A stretch of DNA of 64,000 bases from Pantoea brenneri (GCA_002095305.1 MIEI01000001.1:81503-145502), one strand, 5' to 3'; numbered from the stretch's first letter, positions 13,549-24,360 are shown. Numbers and translations: made by a program. The notes: generated by a model not told the origin, from the letters alone.

Positions 13549-14721
13549 TCAACCGGCACGCTGTGCCAGACGCCGCCACAGAATCAGGTAGCCCAGCACC
13601 GCCGAGAGAATCGATCCGATCAGAATGCCCAGCTTCGCCAGGGTAATCAGTTCAGCATTAGTGTCGCCATAAGCCAGCGAGCCGATGAAGATCGACATGG
13701 TAAAACCGATGCCACATAACACCCCAACCGCTGCGATATCCTTAATGTGAGTATTTTCAGGCAGCCGGGCGAGGCCCATTTTTACCGCCAGCCAGCAGAA
13801 CAGCGTGATACCCAGCGGCTTACCAATCAGCAGACCAGCAATGATGCCGAGCGGCAGCAGCGAGAACAGGCTGTCGAAGGAGACGCCGTCCAGCGAGACG
13901 CCGGCATTAGCGAAGGCAAACAGCGGCAGGATCAGCCAGCGCACCCACGGATGCAGCGCATGCTCAAGGTGGATTGCCGGTGAATGCCCCTCTTTCTTCG
14001 CCAGCGGGATCAGGAAACCCACCACCACACCGGCCAGCGTGGCGTGTACGCCTGACTTAAGCACCGCGGTCCACAGCACCATGCCCACCAGCAGATAGAG
14101 GCCGGTATTGCGCACGTTAAGCAGGTTCATCAGCGCCAGCACCCCAATCGCGGCGGCAGCGACGCCCAGTGACGCGACCGACAGATCGTGGGTATAGAAC
14201 AGCGCGATAATCACAATCGCCCCGAGGTCATCAATGATCGCCAGCGCCATCAGGAAGATCTTCAAAGCCGGTGGCACCCGGCTGCCTAGCAGCGCCAGAA
14301 TACCCAGCGCAAATGCAATGTCGGTGGCGGTCGGGATCGCCCATCCGCTGCGCGTCTCAACGTCAGCGCCGTTAAACAGCAGGAACAGTATTGCCGGGGC
14401 CACCATGCCACCCAGCGCGGCGATCAGCGGAAAGATGGCCTGCTCACGTTTCGCCAGCGCGCCCATCACCAGTTCACGCTTAACCTCCAGCCCGACCATC
14501 AGGAAAAACAGCGCCATCAGCGCGTCATTGATCCACAGCAGCAGGTTTTTGTTGATATCGAGATCGCCGAAACGGAACTGCACCGGAATCGCCAGCAGAT
14601 CGCGATAGCCCTGCTGCGTTGCGTCGTTATTGGCGAGGATCATCGCCAGCGCGGCGGCCAGGATTAATACCACGCCACCGGTGGCATCACTATGCAGGAT
14701 TTTTTTTAGTCTGATATTCAC
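13549..14721 (-). CDS. nhaA: Na+/H+ antiporter NhaA
   Basis: NhaA is an inner-membrane electrogenic antiporter (2 H+ per Na+) for sodium and alkaline-pH homeostasis. Twelve hydrophobic segments are evident. The ion-binding aspartates lie in [10 protein letters not shown] and AIIDDLGAI. The start GTG at 14721 is chosen because AAGGA precedes it at good spacing and it gives [15 protein letters not shown], 390 residues (E. coli: 388); an in-frame TTG at 14751 would add ten residues without a ribosome-binding site. Confidence 0.95.
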   Translation of the reverse strand: MNIRLKKILHSDATGGVVLILAAALAMILANNDATQQGYRDLLAIPVQFRFGDLDINKNLLLWINDALMALFFLMVGLEVKRELVMGALAKREQAIFPLIAALGGMVAPAILFLLFNGADVETRSGWAIPTATDIAFALGILALLGSRVPPALKIFLMALAIIDDLGAIVIIALFYTHDLSVASLGVAAAAIGVLALMNLLNVRNTGLYLLVGMVLWTAVLKSGVHATLAGVVVGFLIPLAKKEGHSPAIHLEHALHPWVRWLILPLFAFANAGVSLDGVSFDSLFSLLPLGIIAGLLIGKPLGITLFCWLAVKMGLARLPENTHIKDIAAVGVLCGIGFTMSIFIGSLAYGDTNAELITLAKLGILIGSILSAVLGYLILWRRLAQRAG

Positions 14722-14836
14722 ACGCAGGGTCCTTCTCCAGAGATCAATCAAGGCTCTAAGAATACCGATAATGATAGCTCGAAAAAAACAGATTATTTAG
14801 CGTATATCACTCGGAAAAGACGAGTTATGGTAACAG

Positions 14837-14868
14837 GCAAAAAAAAGCCAGCGACAATGCGCTGGCTT
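14837..14868 (-). terminator. dnaKJ operon terminator
   Basis: Perfect 9-bp stem AAGCCAGCG / CGCTGGCTT with a 6-base loop, followed on the minus strand by a run of T. It begins 16 bases after the dnaJ stop. Confidence 0.9.
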
Positions 14869-14883
14869 CAGAGGGTGATGCGC

Positions 14884-16029
14884 TTAACGGGTTAAGTCAT
14901 CAAAGAATTTTTTCACGCCGTCGAAGAAGCTTTTGGAGCGCGGGCTGTTGTGTTCACCGCTCGGGCCACCAAAGCTCTCTTCCAGTTCACGCAACAGCGC
15001 TTTCTGTTTCTCATTGAGGCTGACAGGCGTTTCCACCACTACCCGGCACAGCAGATCGCCGACCGCGCCGCCGCGTACCGACTTCACGCCGCGTCCACGC
15101 ATGCGGAACAGTTTGCCGGTCTGGGTTTCAGACGGCACTTTGAGCTTCACGCGACCATCCAGCGTTGGCACTTCAATCTCACCGCCCAGTGCTGCCATCG
15201 CAAAGTTGATCGGCACTTCACAGTAGAGGTTGTTCTCTTCACGTTCGAAAATCGGGTGTTTCTTCACCGATACCTGAACGTAGAGATCGCCGGCTGGTGC
15301 GCCCTGCTCACCCGCTTCACCTTCACCGCTCAGCCGAATGCGGTCACCGGTGTCGACCCCGGCCGGGATTTTCACTGACAGCGTTTTCGACTTCTCTACC
15401 CGGCCATGACCATGACAGGCATTGCACGGATCTTTAATCACCGAGCCACGACCGTGGCAGGTCGGACAGGCTTGCTGTACGGTGAAGAAGCCCTGGCGCA
15501 TCTGCACCTGGCCGGCACCGTGACAGGTCGAACAGGTCTGAGGCTGCGTGCCCGCTTTCGCGCCGCTGCCGTGGCAGACGTCACACTCTTCCAGCGTTGG
15601 AATGCGGATCTCTTTGGTCACGCCGCGTACCGCTTCTTCCAGCGACAGCTCCATGTTGTAGCGTAAATCGGCGCCACGGGCTGCGCGCTGACGGCGGCCA
15701 CCACCAAAGATGTCACCGAAAACGTCGCCAAAGATATCGCTGAAATCTGCGCCGCCGCCACCAAAGCCGCCGCCGCCGAATCCACCGCCGCCCATGCCGC
15801 CCTGTTCAAAGGCTGCGTGGCCATATTGATCGTAAGCCGCCCGCTTCTGCGCGTCGGTCAGGATTTCGTAGGCTTCCTTAACCTCTTTGAATTTGGCTTC
15901 GGCCTCTTTGTCACCGGGATTACGGTCCGGGTGAAACTTCATTGCCAGGCGTTTGTAAGCCTTTTTGATTTCACGCTCGTCTGCGGATTTGGCGACGCCT
16001 AAAATCTCGTAGTAATCACTCTTCGCCAT
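14884..16029 (-). CDS. dnaJ: Chaperone protein DnaJ (Hsp40)
   Basis: DnaJ delivers unfolded clients to DnaK and stimulates its ATPase. Domains in order: J domain (1-70, HPD at 33-35), Gly/Phe-rich linker (about 75-110, GGGGFGGGG repeats), a zinc domain with four CxxCxGxG motifs (about 145-210), and C-terminal client-binding domains. Length 381 residues (E. coli: 376). It follows dnaK by 104 bases containing a strong hairpin. Confidence 0.98.
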   Translation of the reverse strand: MAKSDYYEILGVAKSADEREIKKAYKRLAMKFHPDRNPGDKEAEAKFKEVKEAYEILTDAQKRAAYDQYGHAAFEQGGMGGGGFGGGGFGGGGADFSDIFGDVFGDIFGGGRRQRAARGADLRYNMELSLEEAVRGVTKEIRIPTLEECDVCHGSGAKAGTQPQTCSTCHGAGQVQMRQGFFTVQQACPTCHGRGSVIKDPCNACHGHGRVEKSKTLSVKIPAGVDTGDRIRLSGEGEAGEQGAPAGDLYVQVSVKKHPIFEREENNLYCEVPINFAMAALGGEIEVPTLDGRVKLKVPSETQTGKLFRMRGRGVKSVRGGAVGDLLCRVVVETPVSLNEKQKALLRELEESFGGPSGEHNSPRSKSFFDGVKKFFDDLTR

Positions 16030-16053
16030 ATTTATTTAGCCCTTAACATGATC

Positions 16054-16086
16054 GCACGGGCGTGGAGAGAACTCCTACGCCCGTGC
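16054..16086 (-). other. dnaK-dnaJ intercistronic hairpin
   Basis: Stem GCACGGGCGT + GGAG / CTCC + ACGCCCGTGC, with one bulged base and a 4-base loop, lies between the two genes. No T tract follows, so it more likely protects or processes mRNA, or attenuates partly, to favour dnaK over dnaJ. Confidence 0.7.
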
Positions 16087-16133
16087 TGGTTTCAACGGCT
16101 GTCAGGCCAACCGTCGCGCCCGGTCAGGGGCAA

Positions 16134-18044
16134 TTATTTCTTGTTGTCTTTCACTTCTTCGAATTCAGCGTCGACAACGTCGTCATCTTTCTTCGCTGAC
16201 GCATCGCCGGCATCCGCCGCACCCGCCTGAGACTGCTGTGCTGCTTCCATCAGTTTGCCGGACACTTCCATCAGCGCCTGCATTTTGGCGTCGATTTCCG
16301 CTTTATCTTCGCCTTTCAGCGCGGTTTCCAGTGCAGCCAGCGCAGCTTCGATAGGTGCTTTATCGTCAGCGGTCAGTTTGTCGCCCGCTTCATCCAGCTG
16401 CTTACGCGTGCTGTGGGCAATCTGGTCACCCTGGTTACGCGTCTGTACCAGCTCTTCGAACTTACGGTCAGATTCGGCGTTCGCTTCCGCGTCGCGCACC
16501 ATTTTTTCGATCTCTTCATCGTTCAGACCAGAAGAGGCTTTAATGGTGATTTTCTGCTCTTTACCGCTGTTCTTATCTTTCGCTGACACGTGCAGGATAC
16601 CGTCCGCATCGATGTCGAAGGTCACTTCGATCTGCGGCATACCGCGCGGTGCAGCCTGGATACCGTCGAGGTTGAACTGGCCCAGTGACTTGTTGTCATT
16701 GGCGCGCTTACGCTCACCCTGCAGCACGTGAATGGTCACGGCTGACTGGTTATCTTCAGCAGTTGAGAACACCTGGCTGTGCTTGGTCGGGATCGTGGTG
16801 TTCTTGCTGATCAGCGACGTCATCACGCCACCCATGGTTTCGATACCCAGTGACAGTGGGGTAACGTCCAGCAGCAGCACATCTTTCACGTCGCCGCCCA
16901 GTACACCACCCTGAACCGCTGCACCCACTGCAACCGCTTCATCCGGGTTCACGTCTTTACGTGGCTCTTTACCAAAGAACTCAGTCACTTTGGCCTGAAC
17001 CAGTGGCATACGAGTCTGACCACCGACCAGGATAACGTCGTTGATGTCAGAAACGGACAGACCGGCATCCTGCAGCGCAACTTTCAGCGGCGCGATAGAA
17101 CGGGCAACCAGATCTTCGACCAGTGATTCCAGCTTCGCACGCGTCACTTTGATGTTCAGGTGTTTAGGACCGGTCGCATCAGCCGTGATGTACGGCAGGT
17201 TCACGTCGGTCTGCTGAGCAGAAGAGAGCTCGATTTTCGCTTTTTCTGCCGCTTCTTTCAGACGCTGCATCGCCAGCGGATCGTTGTGCAGATCGATGCC
17301 CTGATCTTTCTTAAATTCAGCCACCAGGTAGTTGATCAGGCGGCTATCGAAGTCTTCACCACCGAGGTGAGTATCACCGTTGGTTGCCAGTACTTCGAAG
17401 GTTTTCTCGCCGTCAACTTCGTCGATCTCAATGATTGAGATATCGAAGGTACCGCCACCCAGGTCGTAAACTGCGATGGTGCGGTTGCCCTGGCCTTTAT
17501 CCAGACCATACGCCAGCGCTGCTGCCGTTGGTTCGTTGATAATACGCTTAACTTCCAGACCCGCGATACGGCCGGCATCTTTGGTCGCCTGACGCTGCGC
17601 ATCGTTAAAGTAGGCCGGAACGGTAATAACGGCTTCAGTTACTGGCTCACCGAGGTAATCTTCGGCGGTTTTCTTCATTTTTTTCAGCACTTCAGCAGAG
17701 ATCTGCGGCGGTGCCATTTTCTGACCTTTCACTTCCAGCCAGGCGTCACCGTTGTCTGCATTGGTGATTTTGTACGGCATGATTTTAATGTCACGCTGTA
17801 CTTCTTCGTCCTGGAAGCGACGACCGATCAGACGCTTAATCGCGAACAGGGTGTTCTGCGGGTTGGTCACTGCCTGACGTTTAGCCGGTTGACCGACCAG
17901 AGTTTCGCCGTCCTGCGTGTAAGCAATAATTGAAGGCGTGGTGCGATCGCCCTCGGCATTCTCCAGCACGCGTGCTTTAGTGCCATCCATGATCGCAACA
18001 CAAGAGTTGGTTGTACCCAGGTCAATACCAATAATCTTACCCAT
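16134..18044 (-). CDS. dnaK: Chaperone protein DnaK (Hsp70)
   Basis: DnaK is the main cytoplasmic Hsp70; it binds unfolded segments in an ATP cycle driven by DnaJ and GrpE. The nucleotide-binding domain spans about 1-385, with [12 protein letters not shown] at the start and the phosphate loops YDLGGGTFD and VGGQTRMP. Then come the linker ([11 protein letters not shown]), the substrate-binding domain and the helical lid. The acidic tail ends [17 protein letters not shown], as in E. coli. 636 residues. Confidence 0.99.
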   Translation of the reverse strand: MGKIIGIDLGTTNSCVAIMDGTKARVLENAEGDRTTPSIIAYTQDGETLVGQPAKRQAVTNPQNTLFAIKRLIGRRFQDEEVQRDIKIMPYKITNADNGDAWLEVKGQKMAPPQISAEVLKKMKKTAEDYLGEPVTEAVITVPAYFNDAQRQATKDAGRIAGLEVKRIINEPTAAALAYGLDKGQGNRTIAVYDLGGGTFDISIIEIDEVDGEKTFEVLATNGDTHLGGEDFDSRLINYLVAEFKKDQGIDLHNDPLAMQRLKEAAEKAKIELSSAQQTDVNLPYITADATGPKHLNIKVTRAKLESLVEDLVARSIAPLKVALQDAGLSVSDINDVILVGGQTRMPLVQAKVTEFFGKEPRKDVNPDEAVAVGAAVQGGVLGGDVKDVLLLDVTPLSLGIETMGGVMTSLISKNTTIPTKHSQVFSTAEDNQSAVTIHVLQGERKRANDNKSLGQFNLDGIQAAPRGMPQIEVTFDIDADGILHVSAKDKNSGKEQKITIKASSGLNDEEIEKMVRDAEANAESDRKFEELVQTRNQGDQIAHSTRKQLDEAGDKLTADDKAPIEAALAALETALKGEDKAEIDAKMQALMEVSGKLMEAAQQSQAGAADAGDASAKKDDDVVDAEFEEVKDNKK

Positions 18045-18092
18045 CTAAACATCTCCCACTTAAATTCGTTGCCAATTTGGGTTGTGAACCTT

Positions 18093-18120
18093 TTATGTGG
18101 GCGAGTTGTTTGCATTCAAC
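18093..18120 (-). promoter_or_regulatory. Candidate second heat-shock promoter of dnaK
   Basis: Minus strand GTTGAAT (18120-18114), about 12 bases, then CCCACAT (18101-18095). It is a weaker sigma-32 match than the upstream element, in the position of E. coli dnaK P2. Confidence 0.5.
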
Positions 18121-18168
18121 CTGCCAGCACATGCTTTTTTTCCAACGTTCACAACGCTCGATGACAAG

Positions 18169-18197
18169 TAAATGGGGCCGCTTCGATGCGCATCAAG
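18169..18197 (-). promoter_or_regulatory. Sigma-32 (heat-shock) promoter of dnaKJ
   Basis: Minus strand -35 CTTGATG (18197-18191), 13-bp spacer, -10 CCCCATTTA (18177-18169). This is close to the RpoH consensus CTTGAA ... CCCCATNTA and lies 125 bases before the dnaK start. 18045-18346 contains no gene. Confidence 0.85.
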
Positions 18198-18346
18198 GGT
18201 TAAACCAAAAAAAATTTTTCAATATTGGCCCTGTTGGGATCAAAGACCGTGGGCAGGACACTGAATATGATGCGGCGCTCTGCTCACCTCGCGGATCGAG
18301 GCTGAGACCTTTTTATCATCAATGATCATTTTACCGCCGAGGAACT

Positions 18347-18916
18347 ATGGCAAATTCAACACTGGCTAACCCTGCCCCGCTGGGATTAATGGGATTTGGC
18401 ATGACAACCATCCTGTTAAATCTGCACAACTCGGGCCTGTTCGCCATGGACGTGGCGATTCTGGCCACCGGCATTTTTTATGGCGGTATTGCGCAGGTGC
18501 TGGCCGGACTGCTGGAATACAAAAAGAACAATACCTTTGGGCTGACCGCGTTTACCTCTTACGGCATGTTCTGGCTGAGCTTTGTGGCGATACTGTTGCT
18601 GCCGCAAATGGGCCTGACAAAAGCCACTGACCCACACTTTCTGGGAGCCTGGCTGGCCCTGTGGGGCATCTTCACGCTCTTTATGTTCGTCGGGACGCTG
18701 AAGGGTGCGCGGATGCTGCAGTTTGTGTTTGCCTCGCTCACGCTGCTGTTTGCCCTGCTGGCGGTAGCGCATCTCGCCGATCTGCCGGCTCTGGTGCCGT
18801 ATGCCGGCTGGGTGGGTATCGTCTGTGGTGCCAGCGCCTGTTATCTGGCCATGGGTGAAGTGCTGAACGAAACCTTCGACCGTACCATTCTGCCGATTGG
18901 CGCAAAGCCGGTCTGA
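18347..18916 (+). CDS. satP: Acetate/succinate:proton symporter
   Basis: SatP (YaaH) is an inner-membrane acetate uptake channel/symporter of the AceTr (GPR1/FUN34/YaaH) family. The N-terminal family signature NPAPLGLMGFGMTT is at residues 8-21. Six transmembrane segments follow, with YGMFW and YLAMGEVLNE as conserved blocks. 189 residues (E. coli: 188). Diverges from dnaK, as in E. coli. Confidence 0.95.
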   Translation: MANSTLANPAPLGLMGFGMTTILLNLHNSGLFAMDVAILATGIFYGGIAQVLAGLLEYKKNNTFGLTAFTSYGMFWLSFVAILLLPQMGLTKATDPHFLGAWLALWGIFTLFMFVGTLKGARMLQFVFASLTLLFALLAVAHLADLPALVPYAGWVGIVCGASACYLAMGEVLNETFDRTILPIGAKPV

Positions 18917-18924
18917 TTGCGTTA

Positions 18925-18949
18925 ACACGCGGAGCCCGGCTCCGCGTGT
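18925..18949. terminator. Hairpin between convergent satP and MFS gene
   Basis: An 11-bp perfect inverted repeat ACACGCGGAGC / GCTCCGCGTGT with a 3-base loop separates the two stop codons. Neither strand has a U tract, so it may act mainly as a 3'-end stabiliser. Confidence 0.5.
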
Positions 18950-18954
18950 CGCTA

Positions 18955-20262
18955 CTACGCCTGTTTCACCGCCTCAGGCAGGCCAGGCGCATGGCTGATA
19001 TCACGCCGCAGCCAAATCCCGGTAACCAGTCCTGCCAGCGCCAGCGCCATCACATACCAGCACGGTGCCATCACTGAAACATTCATCAGCAACGACACAC
19101 AGATCGGCGTCAGGCCGCCAAAGATCGCATAGGAAAGATTGTAGGAAAAAGAGAGTCCGGTGAAGCGCACTTCCGGCGGAAAGGCCCGCACCATCACAAA
19201 CGGCACCACGCCGACCACGCCGACGCTCAGCCCGACCAGCCCATACAGCAGGAACAGCTGCTGCGGATAGAGTGCGGTCAGGTGATAAAACTGCCAGCTG
19301 CAAAGTGCCAGCAGCACACTACCGGCACACAGCGTACGGCTGGCACCAAAACGGTCAGCCGCCATACCGGCAATAATACAGCCGAAGCAGAGCATAATAG
19401 TGGCGATGCTGTTGGCCTGCAGGGTCAGCGCAGGCGCCATCCCTTGCTGCTTCTGCAGCCAGACCGGTGACATCAGGATCACCACCACAATGCAGGCGGA
19501 GAGCAGCCAGGTCAGCAGCATTGAGATCACAATCGATTTCTTATGATTCGCCAGCACGGTTTTCAGCGGCAGGGTTTCGGCCAGCGCTTTGCGCTGCTGC
19601 ATCTCAGTAAACACCGGCGTTTCATGCAGCCAGCGACGCAGGTACATCGCAGCCAGTCCAAACAGGCCGCCGAGGAAGAACGGGATACGCCAGCCGCCAT
19701 CATGAATCGCCTGCGGTGACAGTGAAGTATTGATCAGCGTCGCCACCACCGAACCCAGCAGAATACCGACGGTCAGCCCGGCCGTCAGCGTGCCGCAGGC
19801 GATGCCGATGCGTTTATAGGGCACATGCTCAGCGACAAATACCCAGGCGCCCGGCACTTCGCCACCAATCGCCGCTCCCTGCAACATGCGCATCAGCAGC
19901 ATCAGCAACGGTGCGGCGATACCGATAGTCTGATAAGTCGGTAGCGCGCCCATCATCAGTGTCGGTAACGCCATCAGCAAGATGCTCAGACTGAACATCT
20001 TTTTACGCCCGACCTTATCGCCAAAGTGCGCCATGATGATGCCGCCCAGCGGACGCGCCAGATAACCTGCCGCAAAGATGCCAAAGGTTTGCAGCTGACG
20101 CAGCCATTCCGGCATGTCGGCGGGGAAAAACAGTTCGCCAATCACCGTGGCGAAGAAGACAAAAATAATGAAGTCGTAAAATTCCAGCGCGCCGCCCAGA
20201 GCGGCCAGCGCCAGCGTTTTGTAATCTTTGCCAGTCAGGCGCTGAGCAGGTGTCGGATTCAT
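18955..20262 (-). CDS. MFS transporter, metabolite:H+ symporter (MHS) family
   Basis: A 435-residue inner-membrane permease with twelve hydrophobic segments. The loop 2-3 motif GDKVGRKK (around residue 83) and the early ALEFYDFIIFVFF are typical of the MHS group (ProP, KgtP, ShiA relatives), which import organic acids or osmolytes with protons. The substrate cannot be read from sequence. E. coli has no such gene between satP and mog. A weak GGA site precedes the ATG. Confidence 0.85.
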   Translation of the reverse strand: MNPTPAQRLTGKDYKTLALAALGGALEFYDFIIFVFFATVIGELFFPADMPEWLRQLQTFGIFAAGYLARPLGGIIMAHFGDKVGRKKMFSLSILLMALPTLMMGALPTYQTIGIAAPLLMLLMRMLQGAAIGGEVPGAWVFVAEHVPYKRIGIACGTLTAGLTVGILLGSVVATLINTSLSPQAIHDGGWRIPFFLGGLFGLAAMYLRRWLHETPVFTEMQQRKALAETLPLKTVLANHKKSIVISMLLTWLLSACIVVVILMSPVWLQKQQGMAPALTLQANSIATIMLCFGCIIAGMAADRFGASRTLCAGSVLLALCSWQFYHLTALYPQQLFLLYGLVGLSVGVVGVVPFVMVRAFPPEVRFTGLSFSYNLSYAIFGGLTPICVSLLMNVSVMAPCWYVMALALAGLVTGIWLRRDISHAPGLPEAVKQA

Positions 20263-20367
20263 AATATTCCACAGGCAAAAGAAAAAGGTTGTAAAGCTGG
20301 GCTTACTATACCGTCAATCTTTTGCCACACCAGTCAGGCTGTAGCTTATGCCTGAAATGCGGAATAT

Positions 20368-20955
20368 TTAGTTATTTATCTCACGTATCGCGCTTTTAGG
20401 CCGAAAAGCTGCTACCACTTCGGCGTGCGTTTCGACGTACGGCCCTTCCAGCAACTGTAAACAATAAGGTACGGACGCGAAGATACCGTGCACCTTCACC
20501 TTGCCCTGCTGGTCCTTCAATCCTTCCAACGTCTCTTTAATCGACTTTGGCTGGCCGGGCAGGTTGAGGATCAACGACTGCTTACGGATCACGCCGACCT
20601 GACGCGACAGAATGGCGGTTGGCACAAACTGCAGGCTGATCTGGCGCATCTGCTCACCAAAACCGGGCATTTCACGGTCGGCGACGGCTAAGGTGGCGTC
20701 GGGTGTAACGTCACGTCGTGCCGGTCCGGTACCACCGGTGGTCAGCACCAGATGGCAGAAACGCTCATCAACCAGTTCACAAATGGCCTGCTCAATCATC
20801 GGTTGCTCATCCGGCACCAGCCGTGACTCAATCTCAAATGGCGTGCTGATGGCGCTGCTCAGCCAGCTTTCCAGCGCCGGAATGCCCTGATCCTGATAGA
20901 TGCCGTTGGCGGCGCGATCGGACACCGAGATCAGGCCTATGCGTAGTGTGTTCAT
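20368..20955 (-). CDS. mog: Molybdopterin adenylyltransferase
   Basis: Mog adenylates molybdopterin before molybdate insertion in molybdenum cofactor synthesis. The start MNTLRIGLISVSDRA at 20955 gives 195 residues, equal to E. coli Mog; the longer in-frame N-terminus is unrelated. The MoaB/MogA motif LTTGGTGPARRDVTPDAT and the stretch FVPTAILSRQ are conserved. It follows talB by 122 bases with a terminator-like hairpin between. Confidence 0.97.
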   Translation of the reverse strand: MNTLRIGLISVSDRAANGIYQDQGIPALESWLSSAISTPFEIESRLVPDEQPMIEQAICELVDERFCHLVLTTGGTGPARRDVTPDATLAVADREMPGFGEQMRQISLQFVPTAILSRQVGVIRKQSLILNLPGQPKSIKETLEGLKDQQGKVKVHGIFASVPYCLQLLEGPYVETHAEVVAAFRPKSAIREINN

Positions 20956-21045
20956 GATTATGTTCGCTGTGATGTACCGCTGTGCGGCAGAAAAAAAGGG
21001 AAGAGCAGAAAGGATAATACAAAGCGAAAGTGACGGAAAAGGGAA

Positions 21046-21071
21046 ACCGTGACGGACGGTGCCGTCACGGT
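21046..21071 (-). terminator. talB terminator
   Basis: 10-bp stem ACCGTGACGG / CCGTCACGGT with a 6-base loop starts 7 bases after the talB stop. It is followed by a T/C-rich tract (TTTCCCTTTTCC), so termination may be partial. Confidence 0.65.
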
Positions 21072-21077
21072 GAATCA

Positions 21078-22031
21078 TTACAGCAGTTCTGCCAGCATTT
21101 TCTCAAGTTTGCCCTGATCAACGGCAAAATTGCGGATACCTTCCGCCAGTTTCGCCACCGCCATTGGGTCCTGGTTGTGCTGCCACAGGAACTCAGACTC
21201 GGTCATTTTAGCCGGACGCGCTTTCACTTCGCCGCTGTAGCTCAGTTTACGCTCCAGTGTGCCTTCGCTCTCTGCCAGCTCTTTCAGCAGCGCAGGTGAA
21301 ATGGTCAGACGGTCACAGCCAGCCAGCTCGATGATTTCGCCAACGTTACGGAAGCTGGCGCCCATCACCACGGTTTCATAGCCGTGCTGCTTGTAGTAGT
21401 TGTAGATTTCAGAGACGGAAACCACGCCTGGATCTTCGTGTGCCGCATACTCTTTCTTATCGGTGTTGGCTTTGTACCAGTCGAGGATACGGCCAACAAA
21501 CGGTGAAATCAGGAACACGCCCGCTTCGGCACAGGCACGGGCCTGAGCGAAGGAGAACAGCAGCGTCAGGTTACAGTTGATGCCCTCTTTTTCCAGCTGT
21601 TCCGCCGCGCGGATACCCTGCCAGGTTGAGGCCAGTTTGATCAGAATGCGGTCGTTGCTGATGCCGGCATCGTTATAGAGTTTGATCAGGCTGCGGGCTT
21701 TAGCGATGCTGCCTTCAGTATCGTAAGAGAGACGGGCATCGACTTCAGTCGAGATGCGGCCCGGGATCAGCTTAAGAATTTCCAGACCAATGTTAACTGC
21801 CAGCTTGTCAGAAACCAGCTGCAACTGCTCTTCTTTGTTGCTGCTCTGCTCACGCGCCCAGCCGATCGCTTCATCGATCAGTTTGCGGTATTCAGGGATT
21901 TGTGCGGCGTTGAGAATCAGAGAAGGGTTGGTGGTAGCGTCTTGCGGCTGATACAGCTTCATGGCTGCAATATCACCGGTGTCGGCTACCACGGTGGTGA
22001 GCTGACGCAGGGAAGTAAGTTTGTCCGTCAT
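21078..22031 (-). CDS. talB: Transaldolase
   Basis: TalB moves a dihydroxyacetone unit between sedoheptulose-7-phosphate and glyceraldehyde-3-phosphate in the pentose phosphate pathway. 317 residues, the family length. The Schiff-base lysine is Lys132 in ILIKLAST, and the N-terminal DATTNPSL motif is at 31-38. Downstream is mog, as in E. coli. Confidence 0.97.
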   Translation of the reverse strand: MTDKLTSLRQLTTVVADTGDIAAMKLYQPQDATTNPSLILNAAQIPEYRKLIDEAIGWAREQSSNKEEQLQLVSDKLAVNIGLEILKLIPGRISTEVDARLSYDTEGSIAKARSLIKLYNDAGISNDRILIKLASTWQGIRAAEQLEKEGINCNLTLLFSFAQARACAEAGVFLISPFVGRILDWYKANTDKKEYAAHEDPGVVSVSEIYNYYKQHGYETVVMGASFRNVGEIIELAGCDRLTISPALLKELAESEGTLERKLSYSGEVKARPAKMTESEFLWQHNQDPMAVAKLAEGIRNFAVDQGKLEKMLAELL

Positions 22032-22240
22032 GTTCTTTTCTCTTAGTTAACTGTCAGGGTGAAAAAAGGCTGTTGCGATAATATCACGCGGCACCGGTGG
22101 CGCAAGGTCAGGGAATGCCGTTTACCCTCGCCTGAACAAATCGGTGTGATTCGTCATTCTTTACGCCTTTTTTGTTACACTGCGCAGCTATACCCACTGC
22201 CAATGCCCTGTAAAACCAGGTGTTAACCGAGGAAGCAACT

Positions 22241-23014
22241 ATGTTGATGGTGATCTCGCCCGCCAAGACGCTGGATTATGAAAGTCCGCTGGCGACCCCG
22301 CGCTTTACCCAGCCGGCCCTGTTAGAAAAGTCACAACAGCTGATTGAGATTGCGCGCGATCTGTCACCCGCCAACATCGCCTCGTTAATGGGGATCAGCG
22401 ACAAACTGGCCCACCTCAACGCCGAGCGTTTCAATAGCTGGCAGCCTGATTTCACCCCGGACAACGCCCGTCAGGCGATTCTGGCGTTTAAAGGCGATGT
22501 GTATACCGGTTTACAGGCAGAGACCTTCAGCGATCAGGATTTCGACTTTGCTCAGCAGCATTTGCGTATGCTGTCAGGTCTGTATGGCGTACTGCGTCCG
22601 CTCGACCTGATGCAGCCCTATCGGCTGGAGATGGGCATCCGGCTGGCCAATCCAGCGGGCAAAGATCTCTACAGCTTCTGGGGCGATTTACTGACTGAGA
22701 CGCTGAATGCGGCACTGGCGGAACAGGGTGATGCGGTGCTGATTAACCTCGCGTCAGACGAGTACTTCAAAGCGGTCAAAGCGAAGAAACTGCAGGCACA
22801 GGTGATCAAGCCGGTCTTCCTCGATCAGAAAAACGGCAGTTATAAAGTGATCAGCTTCTACGCCAAGAAAGCGCGTGGATTGATGAGTCGCTATGTGATT
22901 CAGCAGCGCCTGACGCGACCGGAGCAGCTGAAGCAGTTTGATCTGGAGGGTTACTGCTTTGATGCCGCCAGCAGCAGCGAGACTGAGCTGGTCTTCAAAC
23001 GCGCCGAACAGTAA
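22241..23014 (+). CDS. yaaA: Peroxide-stress protein YaaA (DUF328)
   Basis: YaaA is a DNA-binding protein that in E. coli lowers free iron and damage under hydrogen peroxide and is induced by OxyR. Start ATG at 22241 follows CCGAGGAAG and gives the family N-terminus [16 protein letters not shown]; 257 residues (E. coli: 258). An in-frame start at 22220 lies upstream of the ribosome-binding site. Conserved blocks include [21 protein letters not shown] and INLASDEYF. Confidence 0.95.
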   Translation: MLMVISPAKTLDYESPLATPRFTQPALLEKSQQLIEIARDLSPANIASLMGISDKLAHLNAERFNSWQPDFTPDNARQAILAFKGDVYTGLQAETFSDQDFDFAQQHLRMLSGLYGVLRPLDLMQPYRLEMGIRLANPAGKDLYSFWGDLLTETLNAALAEQGDAVLINLASDEYFKAVKAKKLQAQVIKPVFLDQKNGSYKVISFYAKKARGLMSRYVIQQRLTRPEQLKQFDLEGYCFDAASSSETELVFKRAEQ

Positions 23015-23024
23015 GCGTCCGTAT

Positions 23025-23058
23025 CGCCTGTGCTGGCCAGCAACGGCAAGCACAGGCG
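23025..23058. terminator. Hairpin between convergent yaaA and thrC
   Basis: 10-bp perfect inverted repeat CGCCTGTGCT / AGCACAGGCG with a 14-base loop between the two stop codons. No clear U tract. Confidence 0.5.
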
Positions 23059-23073
23059 GAACCGGGTTCGCGC

Positions 23074-24357
23074 TTATTTCAGTAAAAACGCCCGCAGCGC
23101 GGCAAAATCGGCCTGCATCGGGTGTGACAGCAACGGCAATTCTGCCCGCTCGGCTAACTCTGGCGGCAGTGTCAGCGTCTGCTGCAGAATCTCTTCCACG
23201 CTCTCTCTGAATTTCGCCGGATGCGCGGTGCCGAGGAACAGACCATATTCCCCTTCCTGCAGCTGATCGCGCAGCAGACGCCAGGCAATTGCAGCGTGCG
23301 GTTCAGAGACATAGCCAATTTCGGCCAGCTCACGCATCGCAGCGCGGGTGGTCTCATCCGAAACGGCACCGTAGGCCAGATCGGTTAAACGCCAGGTCTT
23401 ACGACGGAACAGCTCTTCGACGCGCGGCCAGTTGTTTGGCTGGCTGACATCCATCGCATTCGACAAGGTAGACACCGTTAGATTAGGCTGCCACTCACCA
23501 TTCCCCAGGAAGCGCGGCACCGTATCGTTGGCGTTGGTGGCGGCAATAAAGCGCTTGATTGGCAGGCCCAGCGATTTCGCCAGCAGACCGGCAGTCAAAT
23601 CACCAAAGTTACCGCTCGGTACTGACACCACCAGCTGATTCCGCTTCTCTTGTGGCAGCTGGGCGACCGCTTCAAAGTAGTAACAGATCTGCGCCAGCAG
23701 ACGGCTGATGTTGATCGAGTTCGCAGAGTTCAGGCCAATCGCCTGCTTCAGTTGCTGATCGTCAAACGCCTGCTTCACCAGCGACTGACAGGCATCAAAG
23801 TCACCGTCGATGGCGATGGTTTCGATGTTGCCGCCCAGGGTACAGAACAGTTTTTCCTGCAGCGGACTGATTTTGCCCTGCGGATAGAGGATCACCACCC
23901 GCACATTTTTCATGCCGTAAAAGGCGTGCGCCACCGCTGCGCCGGTATCGCCGGAGGTGGCGGTTAAGATGGTGATTTGCTCATCTGAGCCGCTGACGTA
24001 AGCCAGCATCTGGGCCATAAAACGGCCACCGAAATCTTTAAACGCCAGCGTCGGGCCGTGGAACAGCTCAAGGCAGGCGATATCTTCACTGACCGCTTTG
24101 ACCGGTGCCGGGAAAGCAAACGCGGCTTCGACGCGCTCGGCCAGCTGGTGGGCCGGAATTTCGTCACCAATATAAGCCGAGAGAATTTTGCTGCTGCGGC
24201 TGACAAAATCCATCTCCAGCATCGCGTCGATGTCGGTCAGTTCAAACTCTGGCAGCTCGAGCGGAAAAAACAGCCCCTGCTGCGAACCCAGACCCTGTTT
24301 CACCGCCTGGGCGAAGCTGACCTGCTCGTTGTGATCCTTAAGATTGTAGAGTTTCAT
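23074..24357 (-). CDS. thrC: Threonine synthase
   Basis: ThrC is the PLP enzyme that converts O-phosphohomoserine to threonine, the last step of the pathway. 427 residues (E. coli: 428). The PLP lysine lies in LAFKDFGGRFMAQ, and the phosphate-binding loop in SVPSGNFGDLTAG. It begins 3 bases after the thrB stop and is the last gene of thrLABC. Confidence 0.98.
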   Translation of the reverse strand: MKLYNLKDHNEQVSFAQAVKQGLGSQQGLFFPLELPEFELTDIDAMLEMDFVSRSSKILSAYIGDEIPAHQLAERVEAAFAFPAPVKAVSEDIACLELFHGPTLAFKDFGGRFMAQMLAYVSGSDEQITILTATSGDTGAAVAHAFYGMKNVRVVILYPQGKISPLQEKLFCTLGGNIETIAIDGDFDACQSLVKQAFDDQQLKQAIGLNSANSINISRLLAQICYYFEAVAQLPQEKRNQLVVSVPSGNFGDLTAGLLAKSLGLPIKRFIAATNANDTVPRFLGNGEWQPNLTVSTLSNAMDVSQPNNWPRVEELFRRKTWRLTDLAYGAVSDETTRAAMRELAEIGYVSEPHAAIAWRLLRDQLQEGEYGLFLGTAHPAKFRESVEEILQQTLTLPPELAERAELPLLSHPMQADFAALRAFLLK

Positions 24358-24360
24358 GCG

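Noticed and set aside
18925..18949. Strong rho-independent terminator for satP
   Set aside because: The stem is good but no U tract follows on either strand, so it is listed only as a low-confidence hairpin.
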